Assembly: GCA_017433855.1 (NCBI GenBank)
Contig: JAFRGM010000011.1
Location: 1-64,000 of the forward strand
DNA from: Candidatus Saccharimonadota bacterium
Lineage (GTDB): Bacteria; Patescibacteriota; Saccharimonadia; Saccharimonadales; Saccharimonadaceae
Reading direction: 5' to 3'
DNA length: 64,000 nucleotides
Part shown: positions 24,776 through 33,449 of the stretch, piece by piece
Position numbering within the stretch: the first letter of the stretch is position 1
Layout of the letters: each line of letters opens with the position of its first letter
Notes under the pieces: generated by a model
Told to the model about the DNA's origin: nothing
The model's database searches: none
Seen by the model: the letters and a program-made list of their open reading frames with translations, nothing else
Program-made: the position numbers and the translations under genes

Positions 24776-25195
24776 ATGGCAATTTTAATTCCAAGAAAAA
24801 CTGCGCATCGCAAGGTACGCAAAGGTAAAAACGAAGGTGTAGCTACACGCTGCAACACCGTAGCGTTTGGTGATTATGGTTTGATGTCGCTAGACAATGA
24901 ACGCATTAACTCGCGTCAAATTGAGGCGGCTCGTCAGGCTATCACCCGTTATATTAAGCGTGGTGGTAAGATTTGGATTCGGATTTTCCCACATACACCA
25001 GTTACCAAGAAACCTCTAGATGTAAAAATGGGTTCTGGTAAAGGTGAGCCACAATTTTTCGTGGCTAAGGTAAAAGCTGGTACGGTGATGTTTGAAATCG
25101 CCGACGTGACTGAAGAGCAGGCTAAAGAAGCATTGCGTCTTGCGTCTCACAAATTGCCAGTGAAATGTAAAATCATAAAGAAAGAGGAGTTTTAA
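24776..25195 (+). CDS. rplP: 50S ribosomal protein L16
   Basis: Binds near the A-site tRNA elbow. Core: IPRKTAHRKVRKGKNEGVAT, INSRQIEAARQAITRYIKRG, KPLDVKMGSGKGEPQFFVAK. 139 residues. The gene for L29 (rpmC), which normally follows, is missing: rpsQ starts two bases after the stop. Confidence 0.97.
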   Translation: MAILIPRKTAHRKVRKGKNEGVATRCNTVAFGDYGLMSLDNERINSRQIEAARQAITRYIKRGGKIWIRIFPHTPVTKKPLDVKMGSGKGEPQFFVAKVKAGTVMFEIADVTEEQAKEALRLASHKLPVKCKIIKKEEF

Positions 25196-25196
25196 G

Positions 25197-25532
25197 ATGG
25201 CACATTCGCTAATAGGAACAGTAACCTCCGATTTGCGTGATAAGACCATTACCGTCTCCGTCGTAAGTCGGGAAACCCACCCACTCTACCGCAAGCAATA
25301 TACTAAAACTCGTAAGTATACTGCTCACGATGAGAAAAATGAGGCCCATGAGGGTGATCGTGTAGAAATCGCGGCAACTCGCCCACTTTCTAAGACCAAG
25401 GCTTATACTTTGGTGAGAGTGATTGAAAAGTCGCGTGGACGCGTAGAGCTAAAAGAAGATGTAAATGTGGTAGCTGAGCCAGAAAAAATTGGCGCAGACA
25501 AGAAAGCCGCAAAAGAAGAGGGGGAAGAATAA
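25197..25532 (+). CDS. rpsQ: 30S ribosomal protein S17
   Basis: OB-fold primary 16S binder. [38 protein letters not shown] and [20 protein letters not shown] are conserved. 111 residues against about 85; the extra part is an acidic/Lys tail. Confidence 0.95.
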   Translation: MAHSLIGTVTSDLRDKTITVSVVSRETHPLYRKQYTKTRKYTAHDEKNEAHEGDRVEIAATRPLSKTKAYTLVRVIEKSRGRVELKEDVNVVAEPEKIGADKKAAKEEGEE

Positions 25533-25533
25533 A

Positions 25534-25902
25534 ATGATACAGCACGAAACTAGATTAAAGGTAGCCGATAACAGTGGTGCTAAGGAGCTCGGAGTGATTC
25601 GTGTACTTGGTGGCACTAGGGCGCGTTATGCACGAGTTGGTGATATTGTAACCTGCTCTGTGAAGGATGCGTCGCCTACTGGCAACGTAAAGAAAAAGGC
25701 TGTAGTAAAGGCAGTAATCGTACGCACCGTTCAACCGATTCGTCGTCCAGATGGTTCTACTATTCGGTTTGATGAGAACGCTGCAGTGCTAGTGAACGAA
25801 GATAAAACTCCAAAGGGTACTCGTGTGTTTGGACCAATCCCACGGGAACTTCGTGATCTTGGTTTTGCAAAGATTATTAGCTTGGCACCGGAGGTACTCT
25901 AA
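25534..25902 (+). CDS. rplN: 50S ribosomal protein L14
   Basis: Forms intersubunit bridges B5 and B8. Starts [20 protein letters not shown]; later [20 protein letters not shown] and [20 protein letters not shown]. 122 residues, full length. Start at 25534 chosen to match the family N-terminus. Confidence 0.97.
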   Translation: MIQHETRLKVADNSGAKELGVIRVLGGTRARYARVGDIVTCSVKDASPTGNVKKKAVVKAVIVRTVQPIRRPDGSTIRFDENAAVLVNEDKTPKGTRVFGPIPRELRDLGFAKIISLAPEVL

Positions 25903-25903
25903 A

Positions 25904-26209
25904 ATGGCTCAAAGTTTGAAAGCAAATGACAAAGTACGCGTAATTGCCGGTAAAAACAAAGGCATTGAAGCTAAAATTGTAAGGATTGATCGCAAGGCTA
26001 AAAAGGCTTGCCTTGAGGGTATTGGCATCATAGAGCGCCATCTCAAGAAATCGTATTTTAACCCAGCTGGTGGTAAAAAATCTATCCATGTTGGTATTGA
26101 TCTGTCAAACCTTAAACTTGTAGAGGCGGCAAAACCTGCAAAGAAGGCAGCCACCAAAGAAGCTAAGGCTGACAAAAAAGACGCTAAGGCAAAGAAAGGA
26201 GCTAAATAA
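25904..26209 (+). CDS. rplX: 50S ribosomal protein L24
   Basis: Assembly initiator. KOW motif NDKVRVIAGKNKGIEAKIVR near residues 8-28, then EGIGIIERHLKKSYFNPAGG. 101 residues with a Lys/Ala tail. It overlaps rplE by one base. Confidence 0.93.
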   Translation: MAQSLKANDKVRVIAGKNKGIEAKIVRIDRKAKKACLEGIGIIERHLKKSYFNPAGGKKSIHVGIDLSNLKLVEAAKPAKKAATKEAKADKKDAKAKKGAK

Positions 26210-26805
26210 TGGCGGACAAGAAAACGGCTGCTGCTAAAACGTCAGCACAACCACGCCTTAAAGCTCTCTACAACACAGAGCTAAAGGCGAAGCTCATGAA
26301 GGAACTTAATGTAAAGAATATCAACCAAGTTCCAGAGCTAAAGAAAGTAATCGTGTCTTCTGGCGTGGGCAAGAAGCGCGAAGATAAGAAGTTTACCGAG
26401 ACGGTTGAATTGACCTTAGGCAAAATTACTGGTCAGGCACCAACTTCACGGTTGGCGAAAAAATCAATCGCTACTTTCAAAATTCGTAAAGGCATGGGTG
26501 CGCCAGTTGGCTACCTCACGACTTTAAGAAATGACAAAATGTACGAATTTGTAGATCGCCTTATCAACATTGCATTGCCGCATGTGCGTGATTTTCACGG
26601 TGTTAGCCGCGATGCATTTGATAAGCAGGGTAACTACAACCTTGGCCTTAAGGAGCAGACAGTATTTCCAGAGATTACTTTTGAAGATGCTGCAGTTCTG
26701 CACGGTCTTGAGATTACATTTATAATTAAGAATGGTTCAATGGAAGGAAGCACCAAATTGCTAGAACTTTTCGGAATGCCGTTTGAGAAGAAAGGAGACA
26801 AATAG
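26209..26805 (+). CDS. rplE: 50S ribosomal protein L5
   Basis: Binds 5S rRNA and P-site t[63 protein letters not shown] and [12 protein letters not shown] are family blocks. 198 residues with a 20-residue Ala/Lys extension at the N-terminus. Confidence 0.96.
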   Translation: MADKKTAAAKTSAQPRLKALYNTELKAKLMKELNVKNINQVPELKKVIVSSGVGKKREDKKFTETVELTLGKITGQAPTSRLAKKSIATFKIRKGMGAPVGYLTTLRNDKMYEFVDRLINIALPHVRDFHGVSRDAFDKQGNYNLGLKEQTVFPEITFEDAAVLHGLEITFIIKNGSMEGSTKLLELFGMPFEKKGDK

Positions 26806-26806
26806 T

Positions 26807-27076
26807 ATGGCTAAGAAGTCTGCTGTGCTCCGTGATGAAAAACGACGCAAATTAAATGAAAAATACAAAGCAAAACGGGCCGAGCTAAAAGCGGCAGGCG
26901 ACCTAGAAGGTCTACAGAAATTGCCACGCAACGCTTCACCAACTCGTCTAAAGAACCGCGATCTTTTGGACGGTCGTCCACGTGGTTATATGCGCCGCTT
27001 TGGACTTTCGCGTATTAATTTCCGGGAGAAAGCCTCTAAGGGTGAGATTCCTGGTGTAACTAAGAGTAGCTGGTAG
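26807..27076 (+). CDS. rpsN: 30S ribosomal protein S14, zinc-free form
   Basis: 30S head protein. [20 protein letters not shown] and [20 protein letters not shown] are diagnostic. 89 residues: the long form without the CxxC pairs of the short zinc form. No cysteines are present. Confidence 0.95.
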   Translation: MAKKSAVLRDEKRRKLNEKYKAKRAELKAAGDLEGLQKLPRNASPTRLKNRDLLDGRPRGYMRRFGLSRINFREKASKGEIPGVTKSSW

Positions 27077-27092
27077 GAGAAAGGAGAGAAAT

Positions 27093-27494
27093 ATGTCGTT
27101 ACAATCTACAGATCAAATCGCCGATCTTATCACTCGCATTCGTAATGCAGTCATGATTGGCAAGACGGAAATCCTCGTTCCTACTTCCAAGTTGAAAGTA
27201 GCATTGACCGAGGTGTTAGTAAAAAATGGTTACTTGGCAGCTTATGACATCGTAGAAGGTGAGCCGCGCGCAATGCTTCACGTTGTAATTAACGAGCCAG
27301 GAACGATTGCTAAAATCAACGAGATTAAGCGGGTATCGAAGCCAGGTCGTCGCGTGTATGCGGGAGCTGACGAACTAAAGGCCGTGAAATCTGGTCGTGG
27401 CATGGTAGTTGTGTCTACTTCTAAAGGTTTAATGACTGGACGCGAGGCCAAGAAAAACGGCCTTGGCGGTGAAGTCATGATGCAGGTTTGGTAA
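27093..27494 (+). CDS. rpsH: 30S ribosomal protein S8
   Basis: Central-domain 16S binder and, in E. coli, repressor of the spc operon. TDQIADLITRIRNAVMIGKT and the C-terminal SKGLMTGREAKKNGLGGEVM plus MQVW are conserved. 133 residues. It is the last ribosomal gene before the two surface-protein genes; rplF resumes 3.8 kb later. Confidence 0.96.
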   Translation: MSLQSTDQIADLITRIRNAVMIGKTEILVPTSKLKVALTEVLVKNGYLAAYDIVEGEPRAMLHVVINEPGTIAKINEIKRVSKPGRRVYAGADELKAVKSGRGMVVVSTSKGLMTGREAKKNGLGGEVMMQVW

Positions 27495-27510
27495 AAATCA
27501 GTAGTTCCTA

Positions 27511-27580
27511 TTGACAAAATTACCAAAGTGTGCTATAATGGGGGGATAGAGCAAAACCACTCCGTAAGGGGTGGTTTTGC
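27511..27580 (+). promoter_or_regulatory. Strong promoter followed at once by a perfect hairpin
   Basis: TTGACA, 17 bases, TATAAT with TGC (hexamer 27534-27539). The predicted RNA starts with GGGATAGA and then GCAAAACCACTCC, GTAA, GGGGTGGTTTTGC (27551-27580). No U-run follows directly, so the hairpin may protect an mRNA or end a very short RNA. Confidence 0.65.
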
Positions 27581-27586
27581 TAATGG

Positions 27587-27615
27587 TTGACTTTTAGGGG
27601 ATGCGCCGATATAAT
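27587..27615 (+). promoter_or_regulatory. Second promoter of the first surface-protein gene
   Basis: TTGACT, 17 bases, TATAAT (27610-27615). The leader to 27689 is about 65 bases and carries AAGGAGG. Confidence 0.65.
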
Positions 27616-27688
27616 GTCAATAAATATAGAGTGTGAGTGTGGAAACGCTGTATATTGTTGTTACTAAAAGTTAAGGAGGAATAACTTA

Positions 27689-29284
27689 ATGAACAAAACT
27701 ATTAAATACAGTCTAGTGGCAGGGCTCACTATGGCTGCTTTTTCTCTGGGGACAGTGCCAGCAACGTACGCAACTGAGGCTACGGCCTATGTTTGCGAAA
27801 GTGAAGGTGCTATTACTGCAGAGGCAAGTACCGTAGAGATCTCAAAGACGGCCACCTCTTGCGTGCTCAAGTTTACATTTGAGAATGCAATTACTTATCC
27901 GGTAGCAAATCCGCTAACGGTTGAAGGGCTAACTTTTGTAGGTAACCCGGCAACTTCTGACTACTCTACAATACTTACAGATGAAAACCACACTGTAGTT
28001 TTAACAATCAACCAGAACGGTATTAATAAGATTAAGGCTGCAGGTGAAACTGGTCTGGATTTGACCGTGTCTGACACAACGGAATCTTTTGCAGTGAAAC
28101 TGACAGTAGAGCCATGGGTAGGTAGTTTTGCTTACACCTTGGGAACCAACGAAAAGACCACGCTGGCCGAAGGTGATACGATTGAAGTGCCAGTTTCTAC
28201 TAGCGCATTATCTTTTGAAGTGACTTTTGTAAATGAATTGACGGTGACCCCGCCATTTACGAACCAGATTGCTTTTGAAGGTTTGATTGGAAATACAACT
28301 CCAAATAATGTCGAAGTTGATTACGAAGTAGATGACACGCGTCACGTTGCGACGGTTACCGTAAACGAAAAAGGTTTAAGGAAGATAATCGAAGCTGGGG
28401 CAGAGGGGGTGACTTTTGTGATTAAGAACAGCACCGAATCAAATACCGTAGTGTTGAAACCAGTAGTAGATGCAACGTTTGAGGACGACAAAGATACTGT
28501 TAAAGTATCAGAGACAACTAAGATTGTCACGCCAGCGATTGATGGCGTAACTTACACCTTTGATAGCAATGACATGTATGTGGCAATTGACGAAGATGGC
28601 GTAGTGAGTGTGAGTGATGAGTTTATCTCTAACTCTGATGAGACGGTAGAAATTACCGTAAATGGTTTGGTTGGCGAAGAAGCATTGGTGTCAAAAACTT
28701 TGACTTTGACGATTAAGAAAAACTACTTTACTCCAGAAGACGAAGGCTATGATAATCCGTACGAGGTAGTAGAAGGTGACGGCCAGACTTATACGATTGA
28801 CTCGGGTAAGACTCTAACAGTAAAGATTGATGCACCGTATGATCAGGTGACATATGTAGAGGTTTATAACAAGACGCTTTATGATTATCTAAGCGGTATT
28901 GATATGACCAACTTGACCGATGAAGAAATCCAGGCTTTACTCACGGAAGAGGAATGGGATTCGCTATTCTTCTGGCTAACTGAGGGCGAAGATTATACTA
29001 TTGAAGAGGGTAGCACCGTAGTGACCTTGACCGATTCGTTCTTGGCAAAGTTGATCGCTGGCGAGTATGGTATGGTTGTGAACTACCGTGATAGCTCGAA
29101 CATTGATGAAATAGTCGACAACTATGCAGAGTCCACCTTTACCGTGGCGAAGGTTACCACTCCTGATACTGGCGCATACACCAGCAAGAAAGAAGGCGCT
29201 TCGGTGAATGTATTAACCACCGTAATGGCAACGGTTGCGGCGTTTGCTGTAGCTGCGATAGCAAAGTTCGCCAAGCGCAAATAA
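27689..29284 (+). CDS. Cell-surface protein with a repeat pair and a PDTG sorting-like signal
   Basis: 531 residues. Signal peptide about 1-29 (LVAGLTMAAFSLGTVPATYA). Two homologous units of about 85 residues (around 57-140 and 175-265) share the pattern F-x-N-x-[IL]-T-x-x-P, -GL-, -VTVN-x-x-G-[LI]-x-KI-x-x-AG and T-E-S. An acidic beta-rich region follows. The C-terminus is TPDTG near residue 491, a hydrophobic helix (LTTVMATVAAFAVAAIAKF) and KRK, the layout of a sortase signal. The protein is very acidic. It is probably an adhesin or envelope component; function not identified. The ribosome site is AAGGAGG. Confidence 0.85.
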   Translation: MNKTIKYSLVAGLTMAAFSLGTVPATYATEATAYVCESEGAITAEASTVEISKTATSCVLKFTFENAITYPVANPLTVEGLTFVGNPATSDYSTILTDENHTVVLTINQNGINKIKAAGETGLDLTVSDTTESFAVKLTVEPWVGSFAYTLGTNEKTTLAEGDTIEVPVSTSALSFEVTFVNELTVTPPFTNQIAFEGLIGNTTPNNVEVDYEVDDTRHVATVTVNEKGLRKIIEAGAEGVTFVIKNSTESNTVVLKPVVDATFEDDKDTVKVSETTKIVTPAIDGVTYTFDSNDMYVAIDEDGVVSVSDEFISNSDETVEITVNGLVGEEALVSKTLTLTIKKNYFTPEDEGYDNPYEVVEGDGQTYTIDSGKTLTVKIDAPYDQVTYVEVYNKTLYDYLSGIDMTNLTDEEIQALLTEEEWDSLFFWLTEGEDYTIEEGSTVVTLTDSFLAKLIAGEYGMVVNYRDSSNIDEIVDNYAESTFTVAKVTTPDTGAYTSKKEGASVNVLTTVMATVAAFAVAAIAKFAKRK

Positions 29285-29368
29285 TTATAACGACTTGCCT
29301 TTCCGTTAAGTTATAGTTATAATTGAATAAAATAAAACAAAAACGAAAATACACAAAGGGGGGCAAAA

Positions 29369-29437
29369 ATGGCCTTAAGGGGGTGGGGGATAGTATTGAG
29401 AAAAATGGACTGGCTCACCAGTCCATTTTTCTATTGA
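29369..29437 (+). CDS. Possible 22-residue peptide with its own promoter, G-run ribosome site and terminator
   Basis: The frame begins MALRGWGIVLRKMDWLTSPF and ends in FY before TGA. A run of six G lies five bases before the ATG, and TATAAT lies upstream at about 29315-29325. The end of the frame runs through a strong terminator stem. A leader peptide or a chance frame inside a short RNA is equally possible. Confidence 0.35.
   Translation: MALRGWGIVLRKMDWLTSPFFY
29401..29430 (+). terminator. Terminator before the second surface-protein gene
   Basis: AAAAATGGACTGG, CTCA, CCAGTCCATTTTT: perfect 13-bp stem with U-run. Confidence 0.85.
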
Positions 29438-29461
29438 CTTTATGATTATAATTGCTACAAT
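29434..29461 (+). promoter_or_regulatory. Promoter of the second surface-protein gene
   Basis: TTGACT, 16 bases, TGCTACAAT. GTGGAGG lies before the ATG at 29487. Confidence 0.65.
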
Positions 29462-29486
29462 AAAAGTAGTAAAGTGGAGGTAAATA

Positions 29487-31187
29487 ATGAAAAACAAGAT
29501 GGCTTACGCTGGGTCGGCGATGGCTTTAATGTTTGGAGCGGGCTTTCTAGCACCGGTTGGAGTATATGCGGACGGCACGATTTCGACGTTTGAGGAGTTG
29601 GATAGCGCGATTTGTGCGGGTGGTTCGTATACCCTTGGTGCGGATATAGCAGCGAACGCTTGGTTAGGCAGTCAGTGTAATTATGTGCCTAGTAAAGATC
29701 TCACGTTAGACTTTAATGGTCATACGGTTACTTCGGCTGAGGATAAGGGATACAACCTTGATTTCCATGATGGTACATTGACGTTCAAGGATAGTGTTGG
29801 TGGTGGTGGTTACACTCAACTTGGGTCTGGTAATATTGCTATTGCAATCACCAATGGCAAATTTGTGCTTGACGGTGGCGATATCAATTCCGTTGACTGG
29901 GGTGTAGTACTTTGGCACGATTCTGAAATGGAGATGAATGGTGGTTCGATTACTACTGATACCGATTCTTGTATTTCTGGTAATGGGGTTACGGATCCGT
30001 CTAACTCAAACTATGGCGCAAATACGAAGATTACAATCAATGGCGGTAAAATTACGTCTAAAAATGCTACTGGTATCTACCATCCTCAGATGAACGGTGT
30101 ACTCGCGATTGCTGGTGGCGAGATTTCCGGTAAAGACGCTGGCGTAGAGATTCGTGCTGGCGAACTAAATATTACAGGCGGTAAGATAAGTTCTGCTAGC
30201 GATGTAGAATATAGTGTGACTGCAAATGGAAGTGGTTCTACTATTTCTGGTGCTGCAGTGGCGGTGTCACAGCACACTACTAAGCTGCCTCTCAAAGTTG
30301 TAATTTCTGGTGGCGAGTTCTCTGGCCCAGTGGCTTTTAGCGAGCAGAATCCGCAGCAGAATGGCGCAGAAGCATTGGCAAAGATTACTACTTCTATTAC
30401 GAATGGTTCGTTTGTAGCGACCGGTGATGAGCCAATTGTAGTGAGTGAAGATGTGCGCAATTTCATTACAGGCGGTACATATAGTAAAGCGCCAGTAGAT
30501 GATTATGTGGCTGAAGGCTATAAGGCAATTAAGACTGAGGCTGGTTATAGAGTAGCTGAAGTGCTGGAGAGCGGTTCGAGCGTGTCTGAAGATGGTACTG
30601 AGGCGCGGGCGAATTTTGCAGAGCCAATTGAGGGCGAGAATCTAGCGATTCAAATTGCTAATTCGGAGATGGTGGAAGCTGATATGGCAAAGGTAAGTCC
30701 ATTCTTAAAGGCTGTTTACGACATTAATGTAGTCAACCAAGATACGAATGAGATAATTGCTGTGGATGGCAACCAAATTGATTTCGCTTTGGTTCTAGAT
30801 GCGGCAGATTATGAAGGAATGCAGTATTTTAAGGTTGTATACATCGACGATGAGGGTAAACTAGCAGAGGCTTTTGACACAGAGGTGCAGACTGATACAG
30901 AGAATGGCACAATAACTTTGTTGTTTTCTACAACCCACTTAAGTGCGTATGGCGTTTTGGCCTCGGACACTGAGTTCCCGGCAGTTTTGGCGACGGAAAG
31001 TGAAAGTACTGGTGATACCGTAGCAGCACCAGAGACGGGCATTCCGACAGCGGTGGCAAGTACGGCACAAATTGACAGAATGATTAGCGTGATTGTGACT
31101 AGTTCTGTAGTGTTTGTGGCGGTGGCAAGTGTGCGAAAGTTGCAACTGATGCGTTGGGCAAGGGCACGCAAAATGCACCAGGCCTAA
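29487..31187 (+). CDS. Cell-surface beta-helix protein with an APETG sorting-like signal
   Basis: 566 residues. Signal peptide about 1-28, ending PVGVYADG. Residues about 45-345 show repeated short strands with turns of the type DLTLDFNGHTVTS, GKFVLDGGDINSVDWGVVLW, MEMNGGSITTD, ITINGGKITSKNATGIYHP and LNITGGKISSA. This is the pattern of a right-handed parallel beta-helix as in pectate lyase-like adhesins. A non-repeat domain follows. The end has APETG near residue 514, a hydrophobic helix and a strongly basic tail (RKLQLMRWARARKMHQA). Probable adhesin or glycan-binding surface protein. Confidence 0.85.
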   Translation: MKNKMAYAGSAMALMFGAGFLAPVGVYADGTISTFEELDSAICAGGSYTLGADIAANAWLGSQCNYVPSKDLTLDFNGHTVTSAEDKGYNLDFHDGTLTFKDSVGGGGYTQLGSGNIAIAITNGKFVLDGGDINSVDWGVVLWHDSEMEMNGGSITTDTDSCISGNGVTDPSNSNYGANTKITINGGKITSKNATGIYHPQMNGVLAIAGGEISGKDAGVEIRAGELNITGGKISSASDVEYSVTANGSGSTISGAAVAVSQHTTKLPLKVVISGGEFSGPVAFSEQNPQQNGAEALAKITTSITNGSFVATGDEPIVVSEDVRNFITGGTYSKAPVDDYVAEGYKAIKTEAGYRVAEVLESGSSVSEDGTEARANFAEPIEGENLAIQIANSEMVEADMAKVSPFLKAVYDINVVNQDTNEIIAVDGNQIDFALVLDAADYEGMQYFKVVYIDDEGKLAEAFDTEVQTDTENGTITLLFSTTHLSAYGVLASDTEFPAVLATESESTGDTVAAPETGIPTAVASTAQIDRMISVIVTSSVVFVAVASVRKLQLMRWARARKMHQA

Positions 31188-31197
31188 AGGCACTGTA

Positions 31198-31226
31198 TTG
31201 ACTTTTTAATAAAAGTGTGCTATAAT
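31198..31226 (+). promoter_or_regulatory. Strong promoter of a very short RNA upstream of rplF
   Basis: TTGACT, 17 bases, TATAAT preceded by TGC. A terminator follows within 15 bases of the predicted start. Confidence 0.65.
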
Positions 31227-31232
31227 AGAAGG

Positions 31233-31262
31233 AGAGAGGTCCCCCGCAAGGGGGACTTTTTG
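31233..31262 (+). terminator. Terminator 30 bases after the promoter
   Basis: GTCCCCC, GCAA, GGGGGAC then TTTTTG. Any RNA from the 31198 promoter would be about 30 nt, unless this hairpin is read through or regulated. Confidence 0.75.
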
Positions 31263-31283
31263 TTACGATAATGTGATTTTGAC

Positions 31284-31312
31284 TTGTTTTTTGCGTAAGT
31301 ATATGCTATAAT
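31284..31312 (+). promoter_or_regulatory. Promoter of the rplF segment
   Basis: TTGTTT, 17 bases, TATAAT preceded by TGC (hexamer 31307-31312). Confidence 0.65.
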
Positions 31313-31339
31313 TAATGGGATATTAATGTAAAGGAAGAT

Positions 31340-31876
31340 ATGAGTCGTATCGGAAAACAACCCATCGATATTCCGGCGGGAGTGACAATTACGGTCGGCG
31401 ACAAGGAGATTACTGTCGCAGGGCCGAAGGGTCAGCTCTTAGTTCCGGTTCAGCCTAATACGAAGACTGTCGTAGAGGGCAATGTGGCTACCGTTACTCG
31501 TAGTGACGATGAGCCAAAATCTCGTGCTTGGCACGGCTTACAGCGTGCACTGCTTAACAACGCAGTTGTAGGCGTAACAAGCGGCTATGAAAAAAAGCTA
31601 GAAATTAACGGTGTAGGTTTTCGTCTTTCTGGTGGTGGCCAAGAAATTGAAATGGCCCTTGGTTTTTCACATCCGGTGAAATACAAAGCTCCAGAAGGCG
31701 TGCAGCTTACTACGAATAAAATGGAAATTACAGTGTCTGGCATTGACAAGCAAAAGGTTGGCCAGGTTGCTGCTGAAATCCGTAGCCTCAAGAAGCCTGA
31801 GCCATATAAGGGCAAGGGCATCAAGTATGCGGACGAAGTAATTATCCGCAAGGCTGGAAAGGCAGGTAAGAAATAA
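31340..31876 (+). CDS. rplF: 50S ribosomal protein L6
   Basis: Near the factor-binding site. SRIGKQPIDIPAGVTITVGD is the family start, then VTSGYEKKLEINGVGFRLSG and the C-terminal KKPEPYKGKGIKYADEVIIR. 178 residues, normal. It heads the second half of the spc cluster behind its own promoter. Overlaps rplR by one base. Confidence 0.97.
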   Translation: MSRIGKQPIDIPAGVTITVGDKEITVAGPKGQLLVPVQPNTKTVVEGNVATVTRSDDEPKSRAWHGLQRALLNNAVVGVTSGYEKKLEINGVGFRLSGGGQEIEMALGFSHPVKYKAPEGVQLTTNKMEITVSGIDKQKVGQVAAEIRSLKKPEPYKGKGIKYADEVIIRKAGKAGKK

Positions 31877-32205
31877 TGAAAAGCATTTATAGAGCAAATC
31901 GTACGCGTGCTAAGATTCACGGCACAAGTGAAAGGCCACGCTTGACGGTACATTTTTCGAACCTGAATATTACGGCGCAGGTGATTGATGATGATAAGAA
32001 GATCACTTTGGCCTATGCTACGACGGTTGGTGCTAAGATGACTGGCACAAAAACCGAAAAAGCTGCCAAAATTGGCGCAGAGATTGCTAAGAAAGCAAAA
32101 GCTGCAAAGGTTTCTAAGGTGGTGTTTGATCGTGGTTCTAAGTTATATGCTGGCAGAATGAGCGCCCTCGCTGATGCAGCCCGCAAGGAAGGATTGGAGT
32201 TTTAA
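31876..32205 (+). CDS. rplR: 50S ribosomal protein L18
   Basis: 5S rRNA binder. RTRAKIHGTSERPRLTVHFS, then AAKIGAEIAKKAKAAKVSKV and FDRGSKLYAGRMSALADAAR with KEGLEF. 109 residues, slightly short at the N-terminus. Confidence 0.95.
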   Translation: MKSIYRANRTRAKIHGTSERPRLTVHFSNLNITAQVIDDDKKITLAYATTVGAKMTGTKTEKAAKIGAEIAKKAKAAKVSKVVFDRGSKLYAGRMSALADAARKEGLEF

Positions 32206-32207
32206 TT

Positions 32208-32912
32208 ATGCCTGAAGCTGAAAAGAAAGCCCCAAGAGTTATCAATAAGTCTGGCACTCTTAAGATGGAAGATAAGATTGCTGCTACTAAGCAGACGCGT
32301 GATATCTCCGGTAAGAGGATGGACCGACGCAATCGTCGTGATCGCGTAAAAGCGGATGTGGCGCCAAAGGAATTTGACGAGCTAACTATCGCTGTAGATC
32401 GTGTATCGCGAACGGTGGCTGGTGGTAGTAGGATGAGATTTCAGGCATTTGTAGCGATTGGGAATCACAAGAATAAAGTTGGTATTGGCGTGGCCAAAGG
32501 CAACGATGTAACTACGGCGGTAGCTAAGGCTACTAGCAAGGCAAAGAAGTCGATGATTACGTTCAATATGGACGGTGAGACGATTTGCCACGAATCTCGT
32601 ACGAAGGTAACTGGTGCAGATGTTCTAATTAAACCAGCTGCTCCTGGTACCGGTATTATCGCTGGTGGTACCGTGCGTGCTATTATGGGGTTGACTGGTG
32701 TAAAGAATTTGATTTCTAAATCACTAGGTAGCACCAATAAAGTAAACATTGCTTATGCCGTGATTGAAGGTTTGAGAGCACAGGTCCCACGCAGTGAATG
32801 GACTGGTAATAATGCTAAAGCCAAGAAGGCTGAGGCGGTGAAAGCCGACGAGCCAAAGGCCACAGCAAAGAAGCCGGCCACCAAAAAGTCCACTAAGAAG
32901 GAGGACAAATAA
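32208..32912 (+). CDS. rpsE: 30S ribosomal protein S5
   Basis: mRNA-entry and fidelity protein. VDRVSRTVAGGSRMRFQAFV, GNHKNKVGIGVAKGNDVTTA, PAAPGTGIIAGGTVRAIMGL are typical. 234 residues against about 165; extended at both ends by Lys/Ala-rich sequence. rpmD (L30) does not follow, as in CPR bacteria generally. It ends overlapping rplO by one base. Confidence 0.96.
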   Translation: MPEAEKKAPRVINKSGTLKMEDKIAATKQTRDISGKRMDRRNRRDRVKADVAPKEFDELTIAVDRVSRTVAGGSRMRFQAFVAIGNHKNKVGIGVAKGNDVTTAVAKATSKAKKSMITFNMDGETICHESRTKVTGADVLIKPAAPGTGIIAGGTVRAIMGLTGVKNLISKSLGSTNKVNIAYAVIEGLRAQVPRSEWTGNNAKAKKAEAVKADEPKATAKKPATKKSTKKEDK

Positions 32913-33376
32913 TGAAATATAATGATTTAGTAGTGACTGGTAATACGCGCCCAAATCGTAAAGGACGTGGCATTTCAGCTGGTCAGGGCAAAACTGCTGG
33001 TCGTGGCACTAAGGGCCAGAAGGCTCGTACGGGTCACTCCAAGATGCCAGCTGGGTTTATGGGTGGCCAGCGTGCGATTATGCAGGCAGTGCCAAAGCTA
33101 AAAGGTTTTAAGTCGTTTCACGCAAAAGCGGAAGTTGTGTATACCGATAGGCTAAATGAGCTTAAGGGTAAAGTAGATAACTACGCTTTGGCTGAAGCTG
33201 CGTTGATTTCATCACCATTTGTGAAGGTGAAGGTAATTACGCGCGGCGAACTCATCGCTAAGATTGATCTTGAAACTCAATTTGCGTCAAAAACTGCAAT
33301 TGAGGCGATTAAGAAAGCTGGCGGTTCGTTTAAGAAGGTAGCGATTTTGCAAAAACCAGCTAAGAAAGCTGAATAA
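32912..33376 (+). CDS. rplO: 50S ribosomal protein L15
   Basis: Late 50S assembly protein. NRKGRGISAGQGKTAGRGTK and GQKARTGHSKMPAGFMGGQ are the glycine-rich signature. 154 residues. The usual next gene, secY, is absent; a terminator follows. Confidence 0.96.
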   Translation: MKYNDLVVTGNTRPNRKGRGISAGQGKTAGRGTKGQKARTGHSKMPAGFMGGQRAIMQAVPKLKGFKSFHAKAEVVYTDRLNELKGKVDNYALAEAALISSPFVKVKVITRGELIAKIDLETQFASKTAIEAIKKAGGSFKKVAILQKPAKKAE

Positions 33377-33390
33377 AACCTGAAAAGAAT

Positions 33391-33417
33391 AAATATCCCC
33401 GCGAGTCGGGGATATTT
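33391..33417 (+). terminator. Terminator of the ribosomal protein cluster
   Basis: AAATATCCCC with GGGGATATTTTG; the T-run merges with the next promoter's TGCTATAAT (hexamer 33423-33428). Confidence 0.85.
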
Positions 33418-33449
33418 TGTGCTATAATAACAGGATAAACGGAGTGACT

